Part shown: positions 52,397 through 63,943 of the stretch, one piece after another
Layout: the number at the start of each line of letters is the position of its first letter
Position numbering within the stretch: the stretch's first letter is position 1
From: RGIG3513 sp045658985
GTDB lineage: Bacteria; Bacillota; Clostridia; Oscillospirales; Butyricicoccaceae
Length of the DNA stretch: 64,000 nucleotides
Direction: 5' to 3'
Assembly: GCA_045658985.1 (NCBI GenBank)
Contig: JAZOWC010000068.1
Coordinates: 4,563-68,562 of the forward strand
Notes under the pieces: model-generated
Seen by the model: the letters and a program-made list of their open reading frames with translations, nothing else
What the model was told of the DNA's origin: nothing
Database searches by the model: none
Translations under genes and position numbers: made by a program

Positions 52397-53740
52397 TTAT
52401 CGGTCGGTCCAGTTTTCCTTGCGGTTTACGAGAGCAACGATGTCACGGACCTTGACGTTGAGGTCGCCCTTGAGCACTTCCATAATGTCCTTGAGAGCCT
52501 TCTCGGTCATAACAGCCTTGCTCATACGCATAAACTTCTCCTCGATCCACTCAAAGCCGAAGCCCTCGTGTGCCTCGCCTCTGGGCTCGCACAGGCCGCC
52601 TTCCAGCACGGTGCCGTCCTTGAGGGTGATGACAGCCTTGCAGCAGCGGTGCTCGGGGAACATTGCGTCGATCTCGTCGTCCTTTTCAAAGCTCAGGCGG
52701 CTCATCATCTCGATGACTCTGGGATCGCCCAGGTTCTCGTCTCTGGCCTGCTCAAAGCCGAAGTCGCCCCATACGATACCGCAGGCGGTGGGATATGCGA
52801 TGTTGTACTGGGATTCGTCGGTGGTCTTGGGAACGATCTTGGACAGACGGGTTGCCTGATAGAAGGTCTTGATGACGACTTTTTCGATATCCTGCCACTT
52901 GATGCCGTGGTCTCTCATCAGGAATACGACGGCGTCGATTGCGGGGTGACCCCAGCGGCAGCCTGCGTAGGGTTTGAAGTACAGATCCAAGATCTCGTAC
53001 TTTTTGCCCAGATCGTCGGCGTACTTCTTGTACTCCTCGCCGTCCATCAGGTGGCAGTTGGAAACGAAGCCGCACTTCTCGGAGGCCATTGCCATAGCAC
53101 CGACCATAGCGCCGTAAGGAACACCGTCCTTGTTCATGGAGGGGTACTCAACACTTCTGCCGCCGGGAGCGAAGGGGCTGTTGAACTCGGCGATTGCCAG
53201 AGCGTTGTTCAGTCTCTCTCTGTCCCAGCCCTTGAGCTTGCCTGCGCCTGCTACGATACCCCAGGGTCCGAAGGAGCCGCTGGAATGGTAGTAGTTGTTG
53301 TAGTGCTCGATCATGGCGGCGCCCGAACGGATGGTGGTCTCGTAGGCGGCTACCAGAGCCTCAAGCAGCTCTTTGTATGTGCTGTCCTCTTCCCAAGCGG
53401 CGGCAAGAATACCGCTGATGAATGCTGTACCGGGATGAGCACGGATGATCTTGTGTCCGTCGTCAAGGTCGTAGGCGTTGGAGGAGTGACCCATGGCGGT
53501 GGTTGCACCGTAGTAGTTGAAGGTCTCCTGAATGCCGATTACGGGGATATCGCCCTTGCCGAACATTTCTTTTGCAGTCTTGACGCCTGCATCGAACTGT
53601 GCGCTGTGGCTGCCCAGGATCAGAGCATTCAGCAGGTCGGCAAAGCACATCTTTGCTCTCTCCTGAACCTTCTCGGGCAGGTTCTCCCATTTGAGGTTGA
53701 TGATAAAGTCCTCAAACTTGTAGTCTCTCGAATAAATCAT
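52397..53740 (-). CDS. MmgE/PrpD family protein
   Basis: A 447-residue protein of the 2-methylcitrate dehydratase (PrpD)/MmgE family, whose members act as dehydratases or isomerases on small carboxylates. The family's conserved core shows as HSSNAYDLDDGHK (about residues 84-96), HPGTAFISGILA, and YFKPYAGCRWGHPAIDA. It is unlikely to be in a methylcitrate cycle here, since no prpB or prpC is present. Its position upstream of the deacylase array suggests a role on an amino-acid-derived acid. It probably has its own promoter and terminator. Confidence 0.87.
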   Translation of the reverse strand: MIYSRDYKFEDFIINLKWENLPEKVQERAKMCFADLLNALILGSHSAQFDAGVKTAKEMFGKGDIPVIGIQETFNYYGATTAMGHSSNAYDLDDGHKIIRAHPGTAFISGILAAAWEEDSTYKELLEALVAAYETTIRSGAAMIEHYNNYYHSSGSFGPWGIVAGAGKLKGWDRERLNNALAIAEFNSPFAPGGRSVEYPSMNKDGVPYGAMVGAMAMASEKCGFVSNCHLMDGEEYKKYADDLGKKYEILDLYFKPYAGCRWGHPAIDAVVFLMRDHGIKWQDIEKVVIKTFYQATRLSKIVPKTTDESQYNIAYPTACGIVWGDFGFEQARDENLGDPRVIEMMSRLSFEKDDEIDAMFPEHRCCKAVITLKDGTVLEGGLCEPRGEAHEGFGFEWIEEKFMRMSKAVMTEKALKDIMEVLKGDLNVKVRDIVALVNRKENWTDR

Positions 53741-53863
53741 TATGTTTCTCTCCTCACATAATAATAGTTTTTATTTACATCTGCCATTGATTTTACCATA
53801 ATACCGCCTTCAATTGCAAGCCTTTTAGATATTATATTTACTTATATTTAATATAGCGTACGA

Positions 53864-53893
53864 TTGACTTTGGCGGGAGATTTATAGTATAAT
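53864..53893 (+). promoter_or_regulatory. Promoter of the tandem EamA genes
   Basis: TTGACT (53864-53869) and a perfect TATAAT (53888-53893) are spaced by 18 bases, 42 bases before the ATG at 53935. Confidence 0.7.
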
Positions 53894-53934
53894 GGTCTGC
53901 AGAAAAACTTCAGTCTCTGTGCGAGGTGTGTTAT

Positions 53935-54855
53935 ATGAATATGAAAACTCTCCGTGCCAATCTGCTTCTGGTGCTCACCGCCGCTTTGTGGGGTGCCGCA
54001 TTCGTAGCCCAGAGCACGGCTATGGACGCTATCGGCCCCTTTACCTTCAACGGTGTGCGTATGCTCATCGGCTCTCTGGTGCTTCTGCCCCTCATCTGGG
54101 TGATGAACCTGCTTGACCGCAAAAAGCCCGAGTACAAGCCTATGAAGAAAGCCGATTGGAAACTGCTGATCACCGGCGGCGTGCTCTGCGGCATCGCACT
54201 GTTTTTTGCAAGCACATTCCAGAACTACGGCATCATCTACACCACCGCAGGCAAGGCAGGCTTTATTACCACCATCTACGTTGTGCTGGTACCCATTCTT
54301 GCTCTGGTGTTCCTCAGACAGAAATCCCACTGGCTCACCTGGATCTACGCCGCGATAGCCATGGTCGGCTTCTATCTGCTGGCGCTGGGCGGCGGATTCG
54401 GCAACATCAACAAGGGCGACCTTCTGGTGCTGGTATGTGCCGTACTGTTCGCCGTACATATCCTCATCATCGACCGCTATTCCCCCCACGTTAACGGCGT
54501 TGCCCTGTCCAGCATACAGTTCTTTGTATGTGCTGTGCTGTCGCTGATAGCTGCGCTGGTTATGGAGGATATTTCTTTTGCTGATATAACCCGCGCCGCA
54601 GTACCCATTCTGTATGCGGGTATATGCTCCTGCGGCATTGCCTACACACTGCAGGTAATAGCACAGAAGGACACCGACCCCACGGTAGCTGCCCTGCTGA
54701 TGAGTCTGGAGAGCGTGTTCTCGGTGCTCTTTGGCTGGCTGATCCTCCACGAAAAACTGACCGTGAGCGAATATGCAGGCTGTGCCGTGGTATTCCTCGC
54801 CGTAGTGCTCAGCCAGATCCCTCCCGAAAAACTCAAGCTGAAAAAGAACAAATAA
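53935..54855 (+). CDS. EamA/DMT family transporter, first of a tandem pair
   Basis: A 306-residue inner-membrane protein with about ten transmembrane helices in two EamA repeats, each ending in a P-x-x-A/S-L-like helix (TVAALLMSLESVFSVLFGWLILHE is the diagnostic end of repeat 2). The ATG at 53935 follows GAGGTG. It is probably an exporter of amino acids or metabolites. The substrate is not predictable. A hairpin at 54865-54888 separates it from its paralogue. Confidence 0.9.
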   Translation: MNMKTLRANLLLVLTAALWGAAFVAQSTAMDAIGPFTFNGVRMLIGSLVLLPLIWVMNLLDRKKPEYKPMKKADWKLLITGGVLCGIALFFASTFQNYGIIYTTAGKAGFITTIYVVLVPILALVFLRQKSHWLTWIYAAIAMVGFYLLALGGGFGNINKGDLLVLVCAVLFAVHILIIDRYSPHVNGVALSSIQFFVCAVLSLIAALVMEDISFADITRAAVPILYAGICSCGIAYTLQVIAQKDTDPTVAALLMSLESVFSVLFGWLILHEKLTVSEYAGCAVVFLAVVLSQIPPEKLKLKKNK

Positions 54856-54864
54856 TCTATCTGT

Positions 54865-54888
54865 GAAAGCTCCGTATCTGGAGCTTTC
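54865..54888 (+). other. Hairpin between the two EamA genes
   Basis: A perfect 9-bp stem (GAAAGCTCC/GGAGCTTTC) has a six-base loop. No T-run follows, so it is more likely an attenuating or mRNA-stabilising element than a terminator. Confidence 0.5.
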
Positions 54889-54905
54889 GCCTTAATCGGA
54901 GATAT

Positions 54906-55826
54906 ATGAACAAACGTAAACTGACAGGAAACCTCATGCTGCTGGTTGCCGCTGCCGTATGGGGCGGCGGATATATCGCCAACGATGCGGCAATACAGCA
55001 TATCGGCGTATTCACCTATGAGATGCTGCGTATGTTTCTGGGCGGGCTTCTGCTCCTCCCCCTGTGCATAGCTCTGCGCTCAAAGGAGAAAAAACGCGCC
55101 GCCTCGGAATCTCTCGCGGCCGAACCCATCCCATTCAAGCTGCTTTTTGCAGGCGGCGTTCTCTGCGGCGTGGCGCTGGTGTTTGCCTCGGCTCTGCAGG
55201 GCTTCGGCCTGCTCTACACCACCCCCGGCAAAGGCTCCTTTATAGCCGCGCTGTATATCGTCATAGTGCCCATTATCACGTCGACCCTCCACCGCAAAGC
55301 GCCCGGAATATTTATATGGCTGGGCGTTGCGGCGGCGCTGGGCGGATTTGCTCTGCTGTCTCTCAGCGGTGAAGAGGGCGGCATCAACAAGGGCGACCTG
55401 ATCATGCTGGCCTGCGCCGCGGTGTACTCGGTGCAGATATGTCTGCTGGAGCATTTTTCTCCAAAGGTCAACGGCGTGTTTCTGGCCTGCGTGGAGTTTT
55501 TTACCGCATCGCTGACGGCACTGGTGCTGGCGCTGATATTCGACGATATTTCCATCGCCACCATTGCTCGGGCGGCTCTCCCTCTGCTCTATTCGGCCGT
55601 GATATCCTGCTGCATAGGCTTTACCCTGCAGTCGGTGGCGCTGCGCATGACCGACGCGTCGGTAGGCTCGCTGATAATGAGCCTTGAGAGCGTGTTTGCC
55701 CTGCTTTTTTCCTGGCTGATAACAAGCGAAACTCTGCTCCTGCGCGAGTACATGGGCTGTGCGCTGGTGTTTGCCGCCGTTATCCTGTCCCAGCTGCCTT
55801 CACCAAAGCTAAGCAGGCGCAACTGA
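54906..55826 (+). CDS. EamA/DMT family transporter, second of a tandem pair
   Basis: A 306-residue membrane protein paralogous to the preceding gene, with the same two-repeat topology (for example GLLYTTPGKGSFIAALYIVIVPI and the terminal SLIMSLESVFALLFSWLI). The start at 54906 follows CGGAGA. The two proteins could form a heterodimer, as some paired small DMT proteins do. That is inference. Confidence 0.9.
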   Translation: MNKRKLTGNLMLLVAAAVWGGGYIANDAAIQHIGVFTYEMLRMFLGGLLLLPLCIALRSKEKKRAASESLAAEPIPFKLLFAGGVLCGVALVFASALQGFGLLYTTPGKGSFIAALYIVIVPIITSTLHRKAPGIFIWLGVAAALGGFALLSLSGEEGGINKGDLIMLACAAVYSVQICLLEHFSPKVNGVFLACVEFFTASLTALVLALIFDDISIATIARAALPLLYSAVISCCIGFTLQSVALRMTDASVGSLIMSLESVFALLFSWLITSETLLLREYMGCALVFAAVILSQLPSPKLSRRN

Positions 55827-55868
55827 TATTAACAAACATTTTACGACTGTATACTGTGGAAAAATCCG

Positions 55869-55874
55869 TATAAT
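55869..55874 (+). promoter_or_regulatory. Candidate -10 element upstream of secA
   Basis: TATAAT lies 71 bases before the secA start. No good -35 box is spaced correctly, so only the -10 element is supported. Confidence 0.4.
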
Positions 55875-55945
55875 AGTGTTATACTGAAAGCTAATGACAA
55901 ATCCGCCGCAAAAAGCGGCCTATCAAATATAAGGAATGATAAAAA

Positions 55946-58663
<2,718 letters not shown>

Positions 58664-58712
58664 TAAGCAAAATCTCGGGCAAAATATAAAAAAAGGAAAA
58701 GGAGAACAAACT

Positions 58713-59246
58713 ATGGAACTCAAAGGAAGCAAGACCGAACAGAACCTCCGCGCCGCATTCTCGGGCGAGAGCGAGGCAAGAAACAAGTATACCTACTTTG
58801 CATCCGCCGCAAAAAAGGCAGGCTACGAGCAGATAGCTGACTTTTTCCTCAAGACCGCCGAGAACGAAAAAGAACACGCAAAGCTGTGGTTCAAGGCTCT
58901 CAACGGTATCGGCAACACCGAGCAGAATCTGCAGGCTGCCGCCGACGGCGAAAACTGGGAGTGGACCGATATGTACGCAAAGTTTGCCAAAGAGGCCGAG
59001 GAAGAAGGCTTCTATGAGCTGGCAAAGCAGTTCAGAGGTGTTGCCGCTATCGAAAAGAGCCACGAGGAGCGCTATCTGGCTCTGCTTAATAACCTCAAGA
59101 GCGGCACAGTATTCGCAAAGGACACCGAGCAGGTATGGGAGTGCCGCAACTGCGGTCATATGCACACCGGCGCCACCGCTCCTCAAGTCTGCCCCGTATG
59201 CAACCATCCTCAGGCATACTTCGAGCTGAGAAAAGAAAATTACTGA
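58713..59246 (+). CDS. rbr: Rubrerythrin
   Basis: A 177-residue non-haem iron protein that reduces hydrogen peroxide in anaerobes. The N-terminal ferritin-like four-helix domain carries the di-iron Glu/His ligands (SGESEARNKYTYFA near residue 18, ENEKEHAKLW near 50, and EKSHEERYL). The C-terminal rubredoxin domain has CRNCGH (about 147) and CPVCNHP (about 162). AAAGGAG precedes the start at 58713. It has its own terminator. Confidence 0.95.
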   Translation: MELKGSKTEQNLRAAFSGESEARNKYTYFASAAKKAGYEQIADFFLKTAENEKEHAKLWFKALNGIGNTEQNLQAAADGENWEWTDMYAKFAKEAEEEGFYELAKQFRGVAAIEKSHEERYLALLNNLKSGTVFAKDTEQVWECRNCGHMHTGATAPQVCPVCNHPQAYFELRKENY

Positions 59247-59258
59247 TAAGCAAAACAC

Positions 59259-59288
59259 AAAAAAGACCGCCCGTGGGCGGTCTTTTTT
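59259..59288 (+). terminator. Terminator of rubrerythrin
   Basis: An 8-bp GC stem (GACCGCCC/GGGCGGTC) is flanked by six A and six T. Nearly the same hairpin recurs at 59446-59473. Confidence 0.85.
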
Positions 59289-59289
59289 G

Positions 59290-59473
59290 TATTGGATCAT
59301 TTTTGCACGGACATGCGCCGGGCAAAAATACCGTGACCCGCCGTTTTTCCGCAGAAAAACGGTGAAACCGCACCGCAGTGCGGGGCCAAAAATGTCGAAG
59401 AGAGCCCAGCTTTGCGCAGCAAAGCGGGTCTCTGACAGCTTCACCAAAAAGACCGCCACAGGCGGTCTTTTTT
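59290..59473. other. Hairpin-rich intergenic block ending in a second terminator
   Basis: Between two near-identical terminators lie several further inverted repeats: CCGTTTTTC/GAAAAACGG at 59341-59362, CCGCAC/GTGCGG around 59368-59383, and a long stem from GAAG at 59397 to CTTC at 59442 that contains AGAGCCC/GGGTCTCT and GCTTTGC/GCAAAGC. No coding frame is convincing. It looks like a structured RNA or a mobile repeat. Confidence 0.55.
59446..59473. terminator. Second terminator, near copy of the rubrerythrin terminator
   Basis: GACCGCC/GGCGGTC has a three-base loop, with A and T tracts on both sides, so it can serve the 1041-aa lipoprotein gene on minus and the RNA block on plus. Confidence 0.75.
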
Positions 59474-59496
59474 GCTGATTATTGGAGAGGCGGCGC

Positions 59497-62400
59497 TTAT
59501 CTCGCAACGTCTTTGAAAAACTCGTGCCCGAGCACGTCTTCATAATCGTGCCACTCGATATTGGGTGCATCAAAATAGGTCTGCAGAAAATCTCTCAGCT
59601 CACCTTTTGTTGCATTGCAGGGACGCTGCACGTATTCGCCGTTTACAAGGTCATAGAAAATGCGGTATCTGGCGAGGTCGGTATCGTCCTTGGACGGTTG
59701 GGTTTCGCAAGCCAGCATAAGCTGATATTTGTACTCTGCAGGTGCAAATTGCTCCAGATAGTAATATCTGAGATCAATCATATAATCCGCATCATACATG
59801 CAGAATCCGTTGGCTTTCATCTCGAGGTCGGCAGTGCCGGCCATCAGGCCGATATACAGCTCACCGTCAACCCAGTACAGCACAAAGGGCTGTGAAGTGC
59901 TTCTTTCGCACCTCATAACCATCTCAAGCACTCCGTCCGAGCCGAAATCCGCAAAGGAGAAGCCAACTATATCTGTATAGTATTCATCCAGATAATCCAT
60001 AGAGCGGCTATACAGGTTGGAGGTGTGCAGGGCATCGCGCTTGCCGGTGATAAAGTCGTAATATGCCTGCATAGCCTCTGTGTTGAGCTTTGATCTGTCG
60101 GCGGGAGACAGGATCTCCTGCGCCTTGAGGATATAATACCCGTCCTCATAGAACTCTATGGCGTATTCCTTTTCCCAGCCCTCTTTGAGTGTGGCTCTGA
60201 AGGTGAGCACATTCCCCTCGGCTGCTATGTCGGTGACCTTGATATCAAGATCCTGCCAGCTGTAAGGCGACGGGTCCTCATTGGCGGCAAGGACAGCCGT
60301 ACACTCATTAATATCAAAGGTGTACCCCTTAAACCACTTGTCCAGCTCGGCGGTGATTCTGTCCTGAGTATGCTCCACGGGCTCTGTGGGGATCATCAGC
60401 ACCGTGTATGCTCTCATCAGATCATCATCCGTCAGCTCGGATGCATCGGCAAAATCAAAGGAGTAGAAGGGGCGGCAGTTGCACCACTCCTCAAGCTCCT
60501 CTATGAGGCTTGCGGCGTATGCTTTGGTTATTTCTCTGCCGCCTATAGTCATCACTACCGTGTCGCTGTCATCGGGCTGCAGGGGCTGCGAGGGAGCAGG
60601 AGTCTCCGCAGGCTCGACCTTGAGCACCCGGCGCAGGGTGTCGTCATTGAACTTTGCCCACTGGGCGGGGACTTCGTCACGGAGAAAGGCAATGTATTCA
60701 TCCTGCGTGACCTCCACCTTCTCCGAGGGGATATATCTGCCGTCTTTGTATGTAGCATAGAGATAATAGCGCTCCTCAAATACATCATCAAGTCCGTTAG
60801 AGGCAATATTCTGCATCTCAGTACCTTTTTCGGGAGTAAAAGTCAGCACGGAATAGGTGCCCGACGTTCCGCCGCTGCCGTAAGCGATACCTGTATAGGT
60901 GAGGTCTATCAATCCTCTGTGGGTCACGGATGCCGTATAGAGCCGATCGTTGGCATAATACAGCACCGTATAAAAGTGATTGCGGGCATCTTCCAGCACC
61001 ATCTCCAAAACACCGTCACCGCCAAAATCCACAAGGGTGAACTTGACAGCGCGATTGATTCCGTGTCTGATAACGTAGTCAAATACGGTATACTCTCCGC
61101 CCTCCACGTCTATGGCTGAGCCGATTCCGTTGACGAAATCATAGTACACCTGCAAAACATCCCTGTTGGCGTCTATGATGCTCTCATCGGGAGTGGGCGG
61201 ATAAGCCAGCCGCAGCAGATCATGCCTATTCTCATAGTTGCAGTATACAGGATAGCAGCGGCTTTCCCAGAAAGTGTCAAGCTGAGCTTGTGTGATCTCC
61301 TTGACCTCGGCGGGGGCATACTTGCCGTCCGTCAGGTCAATATGGGCAAAATACTTCTTCTCGCCCGTGTCGGGGTCAGCGGAGGCCGAGACGACAGTTC
61401 GTCTTTGGCATCCCGCCCCGGCGCTGAAGGTAAGTATATCCACGCCGCCGTCGGAATTTTTGCACAGACCCTCACAGGTCAGCTGCTGCATCTGTCTGTT
61501 GTCAACGTAATCTATATACAGCTCGCCGTTCTCGCAGAAAAGCACGGGAACGGCACCGGTGCTGTCACGGGTGATTATCACCGTCTCCAACACACCGTCC
61601 ATACCAAAATCCACAAGCGCAATATCGCGTATAATGATGTTTTTCAGGCTTTCAAGCTCTTTGAGACTTCCCGTTTCACCGCTTTGTACATCCAATACGG
61701 CTCTGTTGCTGCCAAGAAACTCTCTGTACTTGCGTATGAGATCACGGTTGGCGATCATAGTCCCATCATCCACCCCGACAGTGCTGCGGATACCTACTGT
61801 GGGATTAGGCAGATCATCCTGATAGAGCGAAAATTGCTCTACACGGTTATCTCCGGTAAACTTTTTGGACGACATACTCTGTGCATCCTCAATAGGGTCA
61901 ACGAACGCCGTATACTCACCCTTTGAGACCCGGCGTTTTTCGGTGGATACATACCTGCCGTCTTCATAGGCGGCGTGGATATAATAAATCTTCTGACCGG
62001 TGGCTTCGTCTTTTTCCTCAGATGCAAGAGTCTGTGTGATCAGGCCGTCTTTTGCACTGAAGTTATAGATGACGTAGCTCTTTCCGCTGTTCCCGTCATC
62101 GGTCTCGCAAAGACCGTTATACCTGAGATCGTACATCCGGCTGTACGGGATAACATATGCATACAGCTTGCCATCCTCACAAAACAGTACGGTATTGCGG
62201 TAGCGCAGCACCACTTCAAGTCTGCCGTCAAGGCCAAAATCGACCAGCGCAAACAAATCTATCTCGATTTTCGGATACATCTCGACAAGAGTTTTTTCGG
62301 TATTATCCTGCATATCGTATGCCTTCACGCCCTCTGCCCCGGCCAAAAAGTCGGAGTAAAGGCGCATCGACTCCGCATCAGCCCTCTTGTCGGCAGCAGA

Positions 62401-62622
62401 TGCTGCAAGAGGTATGTCAAGAACGTATGTATCATATACCGCATCCGGATCGTCGGGGATAATCGGCTCGTCCTGTACGGGAGGCTGGGGATCGTCCTGT
62501 ACGGGTGGCTGGGGCAAGTCGATCGGATCGTCGGCGGCGGTATCCTCTCTGCAGGCGGTGCAGAATACCGTCAGGCACAGAGCCAGCAGGAGAGCGGCTG
62601 CCGTGTACAGTCTTTTGTTCAT
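59497..62622 (-). CDS. Large lipoprotein with four DFGxDGxLE repeat units
   Basis: A 1041-residue exported lipoprotein with its lipobox at Cys24 (FCTAC) and a Pro/Gln/Asp linker (30-60). It has four related domains of roughly 150-200 residues, each centred on a DFGxDGxLExV strand-loop (about residues 128, 338, 532 and 891). This is followed by a strand with DGELY or similar and a SxGEY/TQAQLD-type C-terminal helix. The acidic DFGxDGxLE loop resembles calcium-binding FG-GAP/VCBS-type loops, but no named family is certain. A different domain (about 690-850; starts VMTIGGREITKAYAA) interrupts repeats 3 and 4. The start follows AAAGGAG. Function unknown. Confidence 0.75.
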   Translation of the reverse strand: MNKRLYTAAALLLALCLTVFCTACREDTAADDPIDLPQPPVQDDPQPPVQDEPIIPDDPDAVYDTYVLDIPLAASAADKRADAESMRLYSDFLAGAEGVKAYDMQDNTEKTLVEMYPKIEIDLFALVDFGLDGRLEVVLRYRNTVLFCEDGKLYAYVIPYSRMYDLRYNGLCETDDGNSGKSYVIYNFSAKDGLITQTLASEEKDEATGQKIYYIHAAYEDGRYVSTEKRRVSKGEYTAFVDPIEDAQSMSSKKFTGDNRVEQFSLYQDDLPNPTVGIRSTVGVDDGTMIANRDLIRKYREFLGSNRAVLDVQSGETGSLKELESLKNIIIRDIALVDFGMDGVLETVIITRDSTGAVPVLFCENGELYIDYVDNRQMQQLTCEGLCKNSDGGVDILTFSAGAGCQRRTVVSASADPDTGEKKYFAHIDLTDGKYAPAEVKEITQAQLDTFWESRCYPVYCNYENRHDLLRLAYPPTPDESIIDANRDVLQVYYDFVNGIGSAIDVEGGEYTVFDYVIRHGINRAVKFTLVDFGGDGVLEMVLEDARNHFYTVLYYANDRLYTASVTHRGLIDLTYTGIAYGSGGTSGTYSVLTFTPEKGTEMQNIASNGLDDVFEERYYLYATYKDGRYIPSEKVEVTQDEYIAFLRDEVPAQWAKFNDDTLRRVLKVEPAETPAPSQPLQPDDSDTVVMTIGGREITKAYAASLIEELEEWCNCRPFYSFDFADASELTDDDLMRAYTVLMIPTEPVEHTQDRITAELDKWFKGYTFDINECTAVLAANEDPSPYSWQDLDIKVTDIAAEGNVLTFRATLKEGWEKEYAIEFYEDGYYILKAQEILSPADRSKLNTEAMQAYYDFITGKRDALHTSNLYSRSMDYLDEYYTDIVGFSFADFGSDGVLEMVMRCERSTSQPFVLYWVDGELYIGLMAGTADLEMKANGFCMYDADYMIDLRYYYLEQFAPAEYKYQLMLACETQPSKDDTDLARYRIFYDLVNGEYVQRPCNATKGELRDFLQTYFDAPNIEWHDYEDVLGHEFFKDVAR

Positions 62623-62932
62623 TATTTGCTCCTTTCGTTGGGGGGTGGGGGTTTTTCCTTTTGAGTTTATTATAAACCATGTTTTTGCAAAAAGCGATTA
62701 CAAAATAGTTACAGTTTTTTCGTAAAAAACCGTGTGGCAGGTCATTTTTTACCTGCAAAGTTATGAAAATTACAATTTGTTACTTTTCGCATCAAATTTC
62801 TCGGGCGCGCACTGCGGCGGTAAAAAATCAAAATACCCTTTTCAAACGGGCGCTTTTCGTTTATACTATATTTACATTTGCAGGTAGGTTTGTTAACAAT
62901 TATACGATATATTACTGTACGAGGTGTTTATT
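62623..62932. other. Divergent promoter region between the 1041-aa lipoprotein and citC
   Basis: An AT-rich region of 310 bases. A possible citC promoter is TTTTCA (62839-62844) with TATACT (62862-62867) spaced by 17 bases. A small GCAGGT/ACCTGC hairpin lies at 62737-62756, with an adjacent TTTTTT-CGT-AAAAAA inverted repeat at 62715-62729. A G-rich run precedes the lipoprotein start. I see no gene. Confidence 0.45.
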
Positions 62933-63919
62933 ATGGAGCTTCAGTATCTGCGGCCTGCCCGCGGTTTTTATCTCAAGGAGCTTGAGAAGTTTCTGAGTGA
63001 GAGCGGTCTGGATTTTGACCCCGGCTGCACGTTTACCGTCAATGCACTGGAGGATGATGAGATAATCGCTACAGGCTCGCTGGAAAAAAACGTGCTCAAG
63101 TGCATCGCCGTCAGCGAAAAGCATCAGGGCGAGGGTCTGTCTGCTACCATCATCACCGCTCTGCGGAGTCAGGCATTTGACAACGGCGAGGAGCATCTGT
63201 TCCTCTTTACCAAGCCCAAGAATCTGGAGATGTTCGGCGGTCTTGGCTTCTACCCCGTAGCCAAGACTAAGGATGCTCTGCTTATGGAGAGCGTCAGAGC
63301 CGGCTGTGATTCTTTTGTAGCGGCTATCCCCAAAAAAGAAGGAACAATAGGCGCCGTGGTAGTCAACTGCAACCCCTTTACCCTCGGACACCGCTACCTC
63401 ATAGAGCAGGCAAGCAGCGTTGTGGACTGGCTGTACGTCTTTGTGCTCAGCGAGGACAAGAGCTTCTTCCCCGCCGACGTGAGATTCGATCTGGTCAAAA
63501 AGGGCACATCCGATCTGAGCAACGTCATCGTCTGCCCCACGGGCAAGTATATGATCTCCTCGGCCACCTTCCCCACCTATTTCATCAAGGACAAGACCAA
63601 GGTGGACGACATCAAGTGCGATATGGACATAGAGGTATTCTCCCGCAAGTTTGCCCCCGCGCTTAATATCACCCGACGTTTTGTGGGCACCGAGCCTCAC
63701 TCTGCGGTGACCAACGCATATAATCAGCGGCTGCAAAAGCTCCTGCCCGACCGCGGCATCGAGCTGACCATCATCGAGCGCAAGACATCAGACGGCGCCG
63801 CCATCAGCGCAAGCCGCGTGCGCAAGCTCATCGAGGAGAAAAACCGCGACGCTCTGCTCAATCTGCTGCCCCCCACCACCATGGAGTACGTGGACAGGAC
63901 ATTTTTTGCTGACAAATAA
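62933..63919 (+). CDS. citC: [Citrate (pro-3S)-lyase] ligase
   Basis: A 328-residue enzyme that acetylates the prosthetic group of the citrate lyase acyl carrier protein with ATP. The N-terminal GNAT-like domain (about 1-125; SEKHQGEGLSATII) is followed by a nucleotidyltransferase domain with the TxGHR motif in NPFTLGHRYLIEQA (about 150) and a C-terminal ISASRVRKLIEE motif. The ATG at 62933 follows GAGGTG. A GTG at 62924 overlaps that site. The citrate lyase subunit genes (citDEF) are not seen in the window. They could lie just beyond the right edge. Confidence 0.9.
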   Translation: MELQYLRPARGFYLKELEKFLSESGLDFDPGCTFTVNALEDDEIIATGSLEKNVLKCIAVSEKHQGEGLSATIITALRSQAFDNGEEHLFLFTKPKNLEMFGGLGFYPVAKTKDALLMESVRAGCDSFVAAIPKKEGTIGAVVVNCNPFTLGHRYLIEQASSVVDWLYVFVLSEDKSFFPADVRFDLVKKGTSDLSNVIVCPTGKYMISSATFPTYFIKDKTKVDDIKCDMDIEVFSRKFAPALNITRRFVGTEPHSAVTNAYNQRLQKLLPDRGIELTIIERKTSDGAAISASRVRKLIEEKNRDALLNLLPPTTMEYVDRTFFADK

Positions 63920-63943
63920 ACAAAAAATAAAGGAGACACCACA

